Of a stretch of DNA of 64,000 nucleotides, positions 33,800 through 42,118 are shown piece after piece. The translations under genes and the position numbers were made by a program. This DNA is from Clostridia bacterium (GTDB taxonomy: Bacteria > Bacillota > Clostridia > Christensenellales > CAG-917). The notes under the pieces are model-generated. The model was not told the DNA's origin and ran no database searches. It saw nothing but the letters and a program-made list of their open reading frames with translations. Positions within the stretch are counted from its first letter, which is position 1. Every line of letters begins with the position of its first letter. The stretch is from contig JAFZVB010000014.1 in NCBI GenBank assembly GCA_017618055.1, positions 1 through 64,000 of the forward strand, in the 5' to 3' direction.

Positions 33800-35851
33800 A
33801 TGAAATTAGTCGATATCAAAGGAATTGGTCCAAATTTAGCCACTAAACTAAATGAATTAGGTATCTATTCTCCTCTAGATATCGTTAATTTTTTACCTTC
33901 TCAATATATAAATCTTCAAAAACCAACAGGTGTAGATGACATTGAAAACACGTCATTTGCTTTAATTAAGGCAAAAATTACGAAAATTACTCCATCTACA
34001 AACAAAAGAAAACAATATTTTAAGTTGGATGCAGAAGATTGTAATTCTAAATGGACTAGAAAAATTTATATTTCTTACTTTAACCAAAATTATTATCTCC
34101 AAAAATTTGAAGTGGGGAAAGAATATCGTTTTTTAGGAAAAATTACTAAAAATTATAATTTTTATGAAATGGTAAATCCTTTGGTTGAAGAAGAGGATAA
34201 GATCAAAAATTTAAAAGATGGCATTTATACCATTTATCCTTTGAAGGGAGTAGTAGGACAAAATGTTTTCAAAAACCTTGTAAAAAGCACAACAGACTTT
34301 TTCGAGGAAAAGGGTGAAGATACTTATACAGCTTTCAATAGTGGAGTCTCAGCATCTTTAAATAAGCCTTCTTTATTAGAGGCTATTGAAGATATTCATT
34401 TCCCAAAAACAGATGAAGATATTAAAAAAGGCATGGAAAGATTGGCCATTGAAGATACTGCTAATTCAATAGGTATTTACCGCTTAATTAACTTCAAATT
34501 CGCTGAAAAAGATAGAAAAGTATTCTACAAAATCGCAAATTCTATAATTGTTGACTATAAAAATGCCTTATCTGTCGTTCCAACAGAGTCTCAAGACAAT
34601 GCTTTTAAAGATATAGTAAAAGACCTTACTTCTAGCAAGGCAATGAGACGCATAATCAACGGGGACGTAGGTAGTGGAAAGACATTTGTAGCGTTTTTTG
34701 CTCTATATTGTGCAGTATGTTCCGGACACCAAGCAGCAATGATGGCTCCAACAGAGATTCTTGCAAATCAGCATGCAAACAATTTTAAAGAGATTGCGAT
34801 GATTTTGAATATTAAATATGATGTCCTAACTTCTTCAACTCCATCAAAAAAGAGAAAAGAAATACTTCAAAAAGTCTATAAAAAGGAATTGGATGTCTTA
34901 TTTGGAACGCAATCTTTATTAGATGAAGAGATTATTTTTGATGATCTTTCATTAATTGTCATAGATGAACAACACAAATTTGGTGTATCAGAAAGAAAAG
35001 CACTAGAAGACAAATGTAGAGATGCAGATGTTATTTCTATGTCTGCAACTCCAATACCAAGAACTTTGTTCTTAACTATGTATAAAGGAATCTCTATATC
35101 TCATATTGAAAGAAGATCTTTAACATCCAATATAAAGACATATATCGTTCCAGATGAAAAGTTGAATGAAATGTTGGATTACATTGCAAAGCAATGTTTA
35201 GACAAGAAACAAGCCTTTATAGTCTGTCCAAGTATTGAAGATAGTGAAGGTTTTGAACTTTATTCAGCAAAGACATTATATGAACAAAGTGTAGATACAG
35301 TATTTAAAGGATTAAGAGTCGGATTACTATATGGTCCAATGAAATCTGAAGAAAAAAATGAGGTTATGAATGCATTCTCATCTGGAAATTTAGATATTTT
35401 AATATCTACAACTGTAATTGAAGTTGGAATAGATACAAATGCAAGCATATTAACAATAATGAATTCAGAACGTTTTGGATTAGCTCAATTACATCAATTA
35501 AGAGGAAGAATTGGAAGAAGAGGACAATCATCATACTGTTTCTTACACACAACAAGACCAAGCAATGAAAGATTACACGCTATGGTTACTACATCAGATG
35601 GGCTAACTCTTGCAGAAAAAGACTTTGAAATGAGAGGTGCTGGAGACTTCATCGGATTATCTCAAAGCGGACATAGACAAACAGGGAAATATTCATATCC
35701 AATTACTATTTCTGTCATTAAAAATGCATCTCAGATGGTAGATCTAGCAATAGCTCAAGACAAGCAAAAAACAATAGATATCCTTAAGACAAAGAAGGAA
35801 GAATACAAAGACTATATGGATATCATGTTTAATACAACGTTATCTAGTTAA
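33800..35851 (+). CDS. recG: ATP-dependent DNA helicase RecG
   Basis: 683 residues. The N-terminal wedge domain (OB fold) precedes a superfamily 2 helicase core: GDVGSGKT (Walker A), DEQHKFGV (DEQH), SATPIPRT, and the C-terminal TTVIEVGID and QLRGRIGRRG. RecG remodels stalled forks and Holliday junctions. Downstream there is an AT-only inverted repeat (AAAAAATATT-GA-ATATTTTTT at about 35852-35874) that may be a weak terminator. Confidence 0.96.
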   Translation: MKLVDIKGIGPNLATKLNELGIYSPLDIVNFLPSQYINLQKPTGVDDIENTSFALIKAKITKITPSTNKRKQYFKLDAEDCNSKWTRKIYISYFNQNYYLQKFEVGKEYRFLGKITKNYNFYEMVNPLVEEEDKIKNLKDGIYTIYPLKGVVGQNVFKNLVKSTTDFFEEKGEDTYTAFNSGVSASLNKPSLLEAIEDIHFPKTDEDIKKGMERLAIEDTANSIGIYRLINFKFAEKDRKVFYKIANSIIVDYKNALSVVPTESQDNAFKDIVKDLTSSKAMRRIINGDVGSGKTFVAFFALYCAVCSGHQAAMMAPTEILANQHANNFKEIAMILNIKYDVLTSSTPSKKRKEILQKVYKKELDVLFGTQSLLDEEIIFDDLSLIVIDEQHKFGVSERKALEDKCRDADVISMSATPIPRTLFLTMYKGISISHIERRSLTSNIKTYIVPDEKLNEMLDYIAKQCLDKKQAFIVCPSIEDSEGFELYSAKTLYEQSVDTVFKGLRVGLLYGPMKSEEKNEVMNAFSSGNLDILISTTVIEVGIDTNASILTIMNSERFGLAQLHQLRGRIGRRGQSSYCFLHTTRPSNERLHAMVTTSDGLTLAEKDFEMRGAGDFIGLSQSGHRQTGKYSYPITISVIKNASQMVDLAIAQDKQKTIDILKTKKEEYKDYMDIMFNTTLSS

Positions 35852-35908
35852 AAAATATTGAATATTTTTTATTTTTTCAAAAATTCACTTAATTTATATG
35901 AATCTCGC

Positions 35909-35938
35909 TTGACAATATAACTATATATATTATATATT
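35909..35938 (+). promoter_or_regulatory. Promoter of the OLE RNA
   Basis: A perfect TTGACA at 35909-35914, about 18 bp of AT-rich spacer and TATATT at 35933-35938. The exact -10 is ambiguous within an alternating AT tract. Confidence 0.65.
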
Positions 35939-35944
35939 TATAGT

Positions 35945-36540
35945 CCAAATGGTGGTGCAGTATTCTAGTCAGAACCTGCCGACCCGAAGACGGGGGTAAA
36001 ATATCGTCACAGGGCACAACGGTGAAACCTTTTGTAATTGCTTGAGTTGCCCAAACTTGGGTGGTTGCTGAAGGGAATGGATTTTGGGCTTGTTATAACG
36101 GCATATAAACCTAGACCCAACTTCCGGGAGACCCATATCTGTAGTCGAACCTAGATTTGATTATGGACTGGGATACAAACCTGCTATGCGGTACTTCGTG
36201 TGCTGTGTACAGAGTAGCCTGCTTTGAGTGAAATATTAGGGATCTATGGAACAACGTATTTGATATTTGGCCAAACATCATTTACGATCGCCTAGTGAAA
36301 TAACTTTTGCAAAACAAGATAAGGGCGGAAAGTTTCTGTCAAGGAAAACTTCTAGACTGTTCCTAAGGAAACATTTAGGGGATTATAGTGTGTACTAAGT
36401 GGCAATTCGGTAATGTTTGAGGTAACTCGCAGATTACAAGAGGCAAGTGGAAACAGCATGTACGGTGACGACATGTTCTTGTGAAGAGAAATTCAACCGA
36501 ACCTAAAGACGCAAGGTTTACCCTAATTGTTGCCACCATT
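35945..36540 (+). ncRNA. ole: OLE RNA (ornate large extremophilic RNA)
   Basis: About 590 nt of non-coding sequence with markedly higher G+C than the surrounding genes and no sustained reading frame. The ends can pair: GGTGGTGC at about 35951 with GTTGCCACC at about 36526. Length, position and company match OLE RNA: the class is about 600 nt and is encoded just upstream of its membrane partner gene oapA, in a neighbourhood shared with tlyA, nadK, argR and recN, which is exactly the order here. In Halalkalibacterium halodurans OLE forms a membrane ribonucleoprotein linked to stress tolerance. The call rests on length, context and structure rather than a covariance model. A group II intron was considered but no reverse transcriptase or intron ends are visible. 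Confidence 0.85.
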
Positions 36541-36553
36541 GATATTAAAAATT

Positions 36554-37285
36554 ATGGAAAATGATATAGATAAAGTTGATGACAATTTAGAAACCAAGGA
36601 AGAGTCTTTACAAGATAGTAATGATTCTTCTATTTCTACTCAGGAAAAATTCGAAAAAAAGCACAAAACTAAAGAAGAAATTAAAAAGAGAAGAGTTATT
36701 CTTTATAGTATTCGTATTACTATATTAGCTCTTGTTCTTGGTGCTGTTTTTGCCTTAATTAGTGAGATAATTGCAGATACTGGTTCTATTATCGCTTCCG
36801 CCATTTTATTAGTTTTACTAATTTTAATTAGTATTTTCTTTGATGCCGTTGGAATTGCGGCAACATCTTGTGATATAAAACCTTTAACAGCAATGGCATC
36901 TAGACATGTATATGGTGCTAAAACTGCTTTAAGATTAGTTCAAAATAACTCTAGAGTAAGCACAATTTGTTCAGACTTAATTGGAGATACATTTGGAATC
37001 GTTTCTGGTGCTTGTGCAACAATCATCGCATTAGCTTTAATAATTGAATATACAAATGGAGGACAAAGTGCAGAACTTGGTATAACAATTGCTATAACAG
37101 CTGGTGTTACAGCTTTAACAATTGGTGGCAAATCTTTTGTTAAGAATATTGCAATAGATAAGTCCAAAGAGTTCATGATGTTCATCGGAAAAGTACTAGG
37201 AATATTCTCCAAGAGTGAAAGAGCTATTCTTAAAAAGAATAGAGAAGAAAAGAAAAATCAAAAATCAGAAGATCAAGTTGAATAA
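36554..37285 (+). CDS. oapA: OLE-associated membrane protein OapA
   Basis: 243 residues from the ATG at 36554. A charged, Lys/Glu-rich N-terminal tail (about 1-50) is followed by about four hydrophobic segments: two N-terminal, then the FFDAVGIAATSCDIKPLTAMA segment and two more (SGACATIIALALIIEY, ITIAITAGVTALTIGG). The C-terminus is basic. This DUF21-like transmembrane layout is that of OapA, which binds OLE RNA as a dimer at the membrane. A TTG-started extension to 36527 would overlap the RNA's closing stem and is unlikely. There is no clear ribosome-binding site before 36554. Its stop overlaps the tlyA start by one base. Confidence 0.82.
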   Translation: MENDIDKVDDNLETKEESLQDSNDSSISTQEKFEKKHKTKEEIKKRRVILYSIRITILALVLGAVFALISEIIADTGSIIASAILLVLLILISIFFDAVGIAATSCDIKPLTAMASRHVYGAKTALRLVQNNSRVSTICSDLIGDTFGIVSGACATIIALALIIEYTNGGQSAELGITIAITAGVTALTIGGKSFVKNIAIDKSKEFMMFIGKVLGIFSKSERAILKKNREEKKNQKSEDQVE

Positions 37286-37998
37286 TGAGATTAGATTTAT
37301 TCCTACATACCACATACAATTTAAAGTCTAGAACATATGCCCAAGAACTCGTCAAGAAGGGCAAAGTTAAGGTTAATGGGGATGTAGTTTCAAAAGTTTC
37401 TTTAGAAGTTTCAGAAAAAGATAATATAGAGGTCAATTTAGAAGAATCCTTTGCATCTCAAGGTGCTTTTAAACTTAAAAAGGCTATAGAAGAATTCAAT
37501 ATTTCTGTAGATGGAAAGATTTGCGCAGATTTTGGATGCTCAAATGGTGGTTTTACAGACATTCTTTTAAGAAATAATGCCAAGTTAGTATACGCATATG
37601 ATGTAGGAGATTGTGCATTAGAAAAATCCTTACTTGAATCTGGCAAAGTTATCTTTATAAAACAAAATTTAAGAGAGCTTCCAGATGATGTAAAAAAAGT
37701 GGATTTTGTTTGCTGTGACGTATCTTTTATTAGTATAAAACTAATAATACCTTCAATTTATAAAGTATTAAAAGATAGAGGAGAAGGCGTTATTTTAATC
37801 AAACCTCAATTTGAAGCTGGAAAACAATATCTTAACAAAAGTGGTATTGTAAAAGACAAAAAGATCCATGAAAAAATTAAGGAAGATATATGTGCTTGTC
37901 TAGAAGCAACAGGACTTAAAGTAAAAAGTATAACAACATCTCCAATCTTTTATGAGAATAAGAACGTAGAATATTTAGTTTTCTTTCAAAAAGGGTAA
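37285..37998 (+). CDS. tlyA: TlyA-family rRNA methyltransferase (S4/FtsJ domains)
   Basis: 237 residues. An N-terminal S4 RNA-binding domain (MRLDLFLHT, SRTYAQELVKKGKVKVNG) is followed by an FtsJ-type Rossmann methyltransferase with CADFGCSNGGFTDILL and DVSFISIKLI. Family members 2'-O-methylate rRNA. The length is at the short end (typical 260-280). It ends one base before the stop codon of a small minus-strand gene. Confidence 0.93.
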   Translation: MRLDLFLHTTYNLKSRTYAQELVKKGKVKVNGDVVSKVSLEVSEKDNIEVNLEESFASQGAFKLKKAIEEFNISVDGKICADFGCSNGGFTDILLRNNAKLVYAYDVGDCALEKSLLESGKVIFIKQNLRELPDDVKKVDFVCCDVSFISIKLIIPSIYKVLKDRGEGVILIKPQFEAGKQYLNKSGIVKDKKIHEKIKEDICACLEATGLKVKSITTSPIFYENKNVEYLVFFQKG

Positions 37999-38124
37999 TT
38001 AACTTTTCTTTTTAACAATAATCAAAACAAGAACAACTATACAAACAACAACGACACATAAGCCGCCTACTAATTTTCCTATAAACTCTGGTGAGTTAGA
38101 TGCACTTGTTATTAAATTTATCAT
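37999..38124 (-). CDS. 41-residue single-span membrane peptide, leaderless
   Basis: A small reading frame on the minus strand. The peptide has a polar N-terminus (MINLITSASNSPEF), one hydrophobic helix of about 21 residues rich in Val and Ile (GGLCVVVVCIVVLVLIIV) and a KKKS tail, so it would span the membrane once. A consensus promoter (TTGACA, 17 bp, TATAAT) predicts transcription starting at the A of the ATG at 38124, with no leader. Its stop codon abuts the tlyA stop. The promoter fit and the clean helix make a real gene likely, though no homologue is known to me. It could be a regulatory or toxin-like membrane peptide. Confidence 0.6.
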   Translation of the reverse strand: MINLITSASNSPEFIGKLVGGLCVVVVCIVVLVLIIVKKKS

Positions 38125-38130
38125 GGCTAG

Positions 38131-38159
38131 ATTATAATGTTTCTATTTTTCTATGTCAA
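38131..38159 (-). promoter_or_regulatory. Consensus promoter of the small membrane peptide gene
   Basis: Minus strand TTGACA, exactly 17 bp, TATAAT: a perfect match to the vegetative consensus, with +1 expected at 38124. Confidence 0.82.
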
Positions 38160-38267
38160 TTAAGATAAACACTTGTGGTACGAAATTTTGCATACAACTA
38201 TATATTGTGGTAATTGTGCATATAATTTACTAAATAAATTATTTTATACGTTTTTTGTCTAAATGTA

Positions 38268-38296
38268 TTGTATAAAATGCATAACAATTGTATAAT
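38268..38296 (+). promoter_or_regulatory. Promoter of nadK-argR-recN
   Basis: TTGTAT, 17 bp, TATAAT, with a leader of about 25 nt. ATTGTATAA occurs twice here, and three TGCATA motifs lie within 100 bp, which could be regulatory; no ARG box is clear. Confidence 0.7.
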
Positions 38297-38327
38297 ATAC
38301 AAAAAATTGAGATAGAGAGATTAGTAT

Positions 38328-39146
38328 ATGATTATTGCATTTTACGCAAAAGACAAAGAGTTAAGCAAAGATATTATGGACAGTATTAAAGCAGTCTTGG
38401 AAAACGATGGACATACTGTTATTTATCTAGATGCTTTGGATTCTGTTGAGAAAATAGATAGAGTAGTTGCTTTTGGTGGAGATGGAACTATGCTCAAGAC
38501 CGCTGTATATGCCGTCAAGAGAAGTATTCCTGTAATTGGAGTAAACCTTGGCAATACAGGTTTTCTTGCTTACATGAACGTTACAGACGACCCAACAACT
38601 ATAGCTGAAGCTATTCTTTCTTCTCATTATGAAACTCGTACATTAATTTGTGTAGAATATAAGGGCATTACACATATGGCTCTTAATGATGTATTCATTG
38701 GCAAAACTAGTTCATCACCAATATATACTACATTATATGTAGATGGAGATGCAGTAGACAGATATCATTCAGATGGTATTATTGTTGCAACACCAACAGG
38801 ATCTACAGCATATTCCTTATCTGCAGGTGGTCCAGTACTTGCTCCAGATGTAGATGCAATCATTATTAATCCAGTTTGCCCACATTCACTTCATTCTAGA
38901 CCAATTATAGTATCTCCAAAGAGTGAAATTTGTCTTAAAGACAAAGAGTTCAATGTTTCTATAATGGTTGACGGTGAAACAATAGGTGAAACAACAGACG
39001 AAATTATTATTAAGAAATATCCAAAAGATGTATGTTTTATTAAACCACAAAATGCATCTTTCTATAACAGATTATTAAACAAAATGAATAAATGGGGTAT
39101 TACCCCAACCGAGGAGGTTGTATGGCAAGAGCAACGAGACAACTAA
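38328..39146 (+). CDS. nadK: NAD+ kinase
   Basis: 272 residues with the GGDGTML motif, GVNLGNTGFLA and the YSLSAGGPVL region with the conserved HSDGIIVATPTGSTAYS. It phosphorylates NAD+ to NADP+. The C-terminal 8 codons overlap argR. Confidence 0.96.
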   Translation: MIIAFYAKDKELSKDIMDSIKAVLENDGHTVIYLDALDSVEKIDRVVAFGGDGTMLKTAVYAVKRSIPVIGVNLGNTGFLAYMNVTDDPTTIAEAILSSHYETRTLICVEYKGITHMALNDVFIGKTSSSPIYTTLYVDGDAVDRYHSDGIIVATPTGSTAYSLSAGGPVLAPDVDAIIINPVCPHSLHSRPIIVSPKSEICLKDKEFNVSIMVDGETIGETTDEIIIKKYPKDVCFIKPQNASFYNRLLNKMNKWGITPTEEVVWQEQRDN

Positions 39147-39577
39147 AGATTTTAGAAATCATAGCTAAGTATGATATAGACACCCAAGAAGATCTTGTAG
39201 CAAAGTTACGCCAAGAAGGTTTTAATGTAACACAAGCAACAGTTTCTAGAGATGTTAAAGATATGAACATCATCAAAGTTCTTTCACCAGATGGAAGACA
39301 CTATAAATATGTCGCACAACAAGTACAAGACAATTCAGCAACAGACAAGTTCCATAACATGTTTAAGGGTGTAGTACTTAACGTTTCTTATGGAGAAAAC
39401 ATCATTGTTATTAAAACTGAGTCAGGTTCAGCCGCAATGGCAGCTGCATTATTAGACAAATTAAACTTTGATGGCATCTTAGGAGTTATTGCAGGTGATG
39501 ATACTATTTTTGTAGCAGTAGACACAAAAGAAAACACTCCAAATGTTGCATCTAAAATTAACCAATTACTCTTGTAA
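39122..39577 (+). CDS. argR: Arginine repressor ArgR
   Basis: 151 residues from the ATG at 39122, which has a GAGGAGG 6 nt upstream; an earlier in-frame start lies inside nadK. The N-terminal winged helix carries TQATVSRDVKDMNI, and the C-terminal arginine-binding domain carries GVIAGDDTIFVA. It overlaps nadK by 25 bp. ArgR hexamers sense arginine and repress biosynthesis genes, none of which is in this window. Confidence 0.95.
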   Translation: MARATRQLKILEIIAKYDIDTQEDLVAKLRQEGFNVTQATVSRDVKDMNIIKVLSPDGRHYKYVAQQVQDNSATDKFHNMFKGVVLNVSYGENIIVIKTESGSAAMAAALLDKLNFDGILGVIAGDDTIFVAVDTKENTPNVASKINQLLL

Positions 39578-39588
39578 GAGTAAACTCT

Positions 39589-41286
39589 ATGTTAAAATCC
39601 TTATCTATTAAGAATATCGCTTTAATATCACAGTTGAGTCTGGAATTACAAAACGGACTCAACATTTTAAGTGGTGAAACTGGTGCTGGTAAATCCATCA
39701 TCATAGATTCACTTAATTTTGTATTAGGAGAAAGAGCAGATAAATCCTTAATTAGATATGGAACAGATGAAGCTAGTGTAGAGGCTGTCTTTGAAGACTA
39801 TAGTACAAAAGACATTTCATTATATTTAGAAGATATAGGAGTTGAAGAAGAGGATATTCTTATACTCCAAAGAAAAATGAGAGAGAACAAGAATGAATGC
39901 AGAATTAACGGCAAGCAAGTAACTCTTTCAATGCTCAAAGGACTAACTTCATTATTGGTAGACATTCATGGACAACATGAACACCAAGCACTTTTAAATG
40001 TCCAATCCCATCTTAAATTAATAGATTCTATTGGATCTAAAGAATTACCAAAAATCAAGGCAGATGTAGAAGAAAAGTATACAGAGTATACTTCCATTAA
40101 GAACGAACTTAGTAAATATGGTAATGAAGATGAGAGAATAAGGAGACTAGACATTCTCAAATATCAAATTGAAGAAATAGAAAAAGCAGACATACAACCA
40201 AATGAAGAGGATGTTCTAGTTGAGAAAAGACATAAGATAAGAAACGCTGAAAAGATTATAAATTCACTTAAAGGTTCTTATGATGTATTAGACGGATATG
40301 ACGGACAAAACGCCATACAACAAATTAAGCAAGCCATATCATTCTTAAACAATATTTCCACCTTTGGTGAAGACATTTCAACATCACTGGACCGCTTAGA
40401 ATCCGTAAAACTTGAATTAAAGGATATTTCAGACACATTAAATGGAATGATTTCAGAATTCGATTTAAGTGAAGCTGAAGTAGATAAATTAGAAGAAAGA
40501 TTAGCACTCGTTAGATCCATAAAGAGAAAATATGGTTCAACAGAGGAAGATGTTATTAAATATTTAGACAAGGCTAATGAAGAATATGAAATGCTTTCAA
40601 ATGCAAGTGATACAGTTATTAAACTTGAACAAGACAAAAAGAAAGCAGGTTCCGAATTAGTTTTAGCATGCGACAAACTCACCAAAGAGAGAAAGAAAAT
40701 ATCCGCTCAATTTGAAAAAGACTTACTTTTAAATCTTAAAGATTTAGGTATGGGAGGAACAACATTTAGTGTAGAGTTCAAAGAAGTTGATTCTACAAAT
40801 CCAGATATTCTTACAAATGAAGGTGGAGATGATATTGAATTCCTTATTTCTCCAAACGTTGGTGAACCACTTAAACCACTTGCAAAGATTATATCTGGCG
40901 GTGAAATGTCTAGATTTATGTTAGCTCTTAAGAACATCATTGCAGACAAAGATTCCATAGGAACAATGGTATTTGATGAAATAGACACAGGTATTTCAGG
41001 TAATATCATGACAGCTGTTGCAATGAAAATGAGCAGAATTAGTCGAAATCACCAAGTTATAGCAGTTACACACATGCCATCTTTAGCAGCAATGGCAGAT
41101 GTACATTTCTTAATAGAAAAACAAGTAGAAGGTGAGAAGACAATTACTCACGTATATCCATTAAATAAAGAAGACGATATTAAAGAGATCGGAAGGCTAA
41201 TTGGTGGATTAAATTATTCAGATTTTGCTTTGCCACATGCCCAAGAAATGAAAAAATGGGCAGACGATTATAAAAAATCACTTTAA
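39589..41286 (+). CDS. recN: DNA repair protein RecN
   Basis: 565 residues of the SMC-like class: GETGAGKS Walker A near the N-terminus, the GQHEHQ motif, a long coiled-coil region in the middle and the SGGEMSRFMLALK signature with DEIDTGISG Walker B near the C-terminus. RecN acts in double-strand break repair. No clear terminator follows immediately. Confidence 0.96.
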   Translation: MLKSLSIKNIALISQLSLELQNGLNILSGETGAGKSIIIDSLNFVLGERADKSLIRYGTDEASVEAVFEDYSTKDISLYLEDIGVEEEDILILQRKMRENKNECRINGKQVTLSMLKGLTSLLVDIHGQHEHQALLNVQSHLKLIDSIGSKELPKIKADVEEKYTEYTSIKNELSKYGNEDERIRRLDILKYQIEEIEKADIQPNEEDVLVEKRHKIRNAEKIINSLKGSYDVLDGYDGQNAIQQIKQAISFLNNISTFGEDISTSLDRLESVKLELKDISDTLNGMISEFDLSEAEVDKLEERLALVRSIKRKYGSTEEDVIKYLDKANEEYEMLSNASDTVIKLEQDKKKAGSELVLACDKLTKERKKISAQFEKDLLLNLKDLGMGGTTFSVEFKEVDSTNPDILTNEGGDDIEFLISPNVGEPLKPLAKIISGGEMSRFMLALKNIIADKDSIGTMVFDEIDTGISGNIMTAVAMKMSRISRNHQVIAVTHMPSLAAMADVHFLIEKQVEGEKTITHVYPLNKEDDIKEIGRLIGGLNYSDFALPHAQEMKKWADDYKKSL

Positions 41287-41324
41287 TATAATTAATTATA
41301 TTATTTTGTTAATCCACAAAAAAT

Positions 41325-41474
41325 ACTTTTAAAAATGTGTAATATTCTATCAGTTATTACTTGTCCAAAAGTGTAACAAATAAATAATTTCTACTTGTCC
41401 AAAAGTGCGAATATTATACTTGAACTACTTGTCCAAAAGTGTATTAAGTAGATATAATTACTTTTAGAAAAGTG
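41325..41474. repeat. Array of five 15-bp repeats with a 34-bp period
   Basis: Units begin at 41325, 41359, 41393, 41427 and 41460. The three central copies are identical (ACTTGTCCAAAAGTG), and the two outer copies are degenerate (ACTTTTAAAAATGTG and ACTTTTAGAAAAGTG). Spacers are 18-19 bp, AT-rich and unrelated to each other. Each unit is an imperfect palindrome. It lies between recN and rnpB with no gene. It could be a binding-site array or the remnant of an insertion-sequence end. Confidence 0.75.
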
Positions 41475-41537
41475 CTATTTTACTATTAGATTTATCATTT
41501 TTTAATAAATCCAGTATTTAGTTGGATTTTATTAATT

Positions 41538-41561
41538 TTATCGGGACATTTATCGGGACAT
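41538..41561. repeat. Tandem 12-bp direct repeat
   Basis: TTATCGGGACAT occurs twice head to tail, just before the palindrome CCTATAGG and the 3' end of rnpB. An imperfect hairpin (TAATAAATCC/GGATTTTATTA) lies 5' of it and may be a weak terminator. No function is visible. Confidence 0.6.
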
Positions 41562-41623
41562 AATAAGTGCCTATAGGTGCCATATTTATAAAAAAAGCTC
41601 TTAAGACTTTCATCCTAAAAGCT

Positions 41624-41946
41624 CTCAAGATAGTCTGTAAGCCGAGTTCTGTATTAGATGGTCATCTATCTAGACTTACTGTTTCCAATAAGTTCAAGCG
41701 TTCTAGGGGAACGAGCGGACAACTCATAGCTCCCACAACTTGCACTGGGTGGGGTTTACACCGCATATTTGTCTCCAAATAGCTCGTGAGCTCTTGCCTC
41801 ACGTTTTCACCCTTACCATATTGGCGGTTTTTTTCTGTTGCACTTTCCTTGATGTCACCATCACCAGCAGTTAACTGGCACCCTTGTCCTATAGTGCTCG
41901 GACTTTCCTCATGTCTTTCGACCTGCGACCATCTGGCTATCTTGTT
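41624..41946 (-). ncRNA. rnpB: RNase P RNA component
   Basis: About 320 nt on the minus strand with recognisable class-A sequence blocks. The 5' part has GAGGAAAGTCCGAGC and then the ACAGAAA region. The middle has AAGGGTGAAAACGTGAGGCA and GTAAACCCCACC. The 3' part has ACAGAACTCGGCTTACAG. The terminal helix AAGATAG/CTATCTT closes the molecule. A T-rich stretch follows the 3' end. It processes tRNA 5' ends. Confidence 0.95.
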
Positions 41947-41951
41947 TGCAC

Positions 41952-41980
41952 ATTATATACCATAATTTTCATATAGACAA
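41952..41980 (-). promoter_or_regulatory. Promoter of rnpB
   Basis: Minus strand TTGTCT, 17 bp, TATAAT, with transcription expected near 41945. Confidence 0.75.
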
Positions 41981-42082
41981 ATGGTTTTTTATAAGAATTT
42001 TAGGGCAAACATTTCTAAAAAAGTGAAATTTTTAAAATAGTTGAGCTTTTCTTGGCATATAGTTTTTATGCTTTAATTTGTG

Positions 42083-42111
42083 TTGATTTCAAAGAAGGAA
42101 TAGTATATACT
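42083..42111 (+). promoter_or_regulatory. Promoter of rarA, placed for a leaderless transcript
   Basis: TTGATT, 17 bp, TATACT. The predicted +1 falls on or one base before the A of the ATG at 42119. The purine-rich AAAGAAGGAA lies inside the promoter spacer and would not be transcribed. Confidence 0.72.
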
Positions 42112-42118
42112 ATTATGT

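Noticed and set aside
35945-36540. Group II intron or tmRNA
   Set aside because: There are no intron boundary or domain V features, no reverse transcriptase, no tag peptide frame or tRNA-like ends; gene context fits OLE RNA.
41325-41474. CRISPR array
   Set aside because: Repeats are only 15 bp, spacers 18-19 bp, and no cas gene is near.
41567-41782. Plus-strand reading frame over the rnpB region
   Set aside because: It is the complement of conserved RNase P RNA, which explains the sequence fully.
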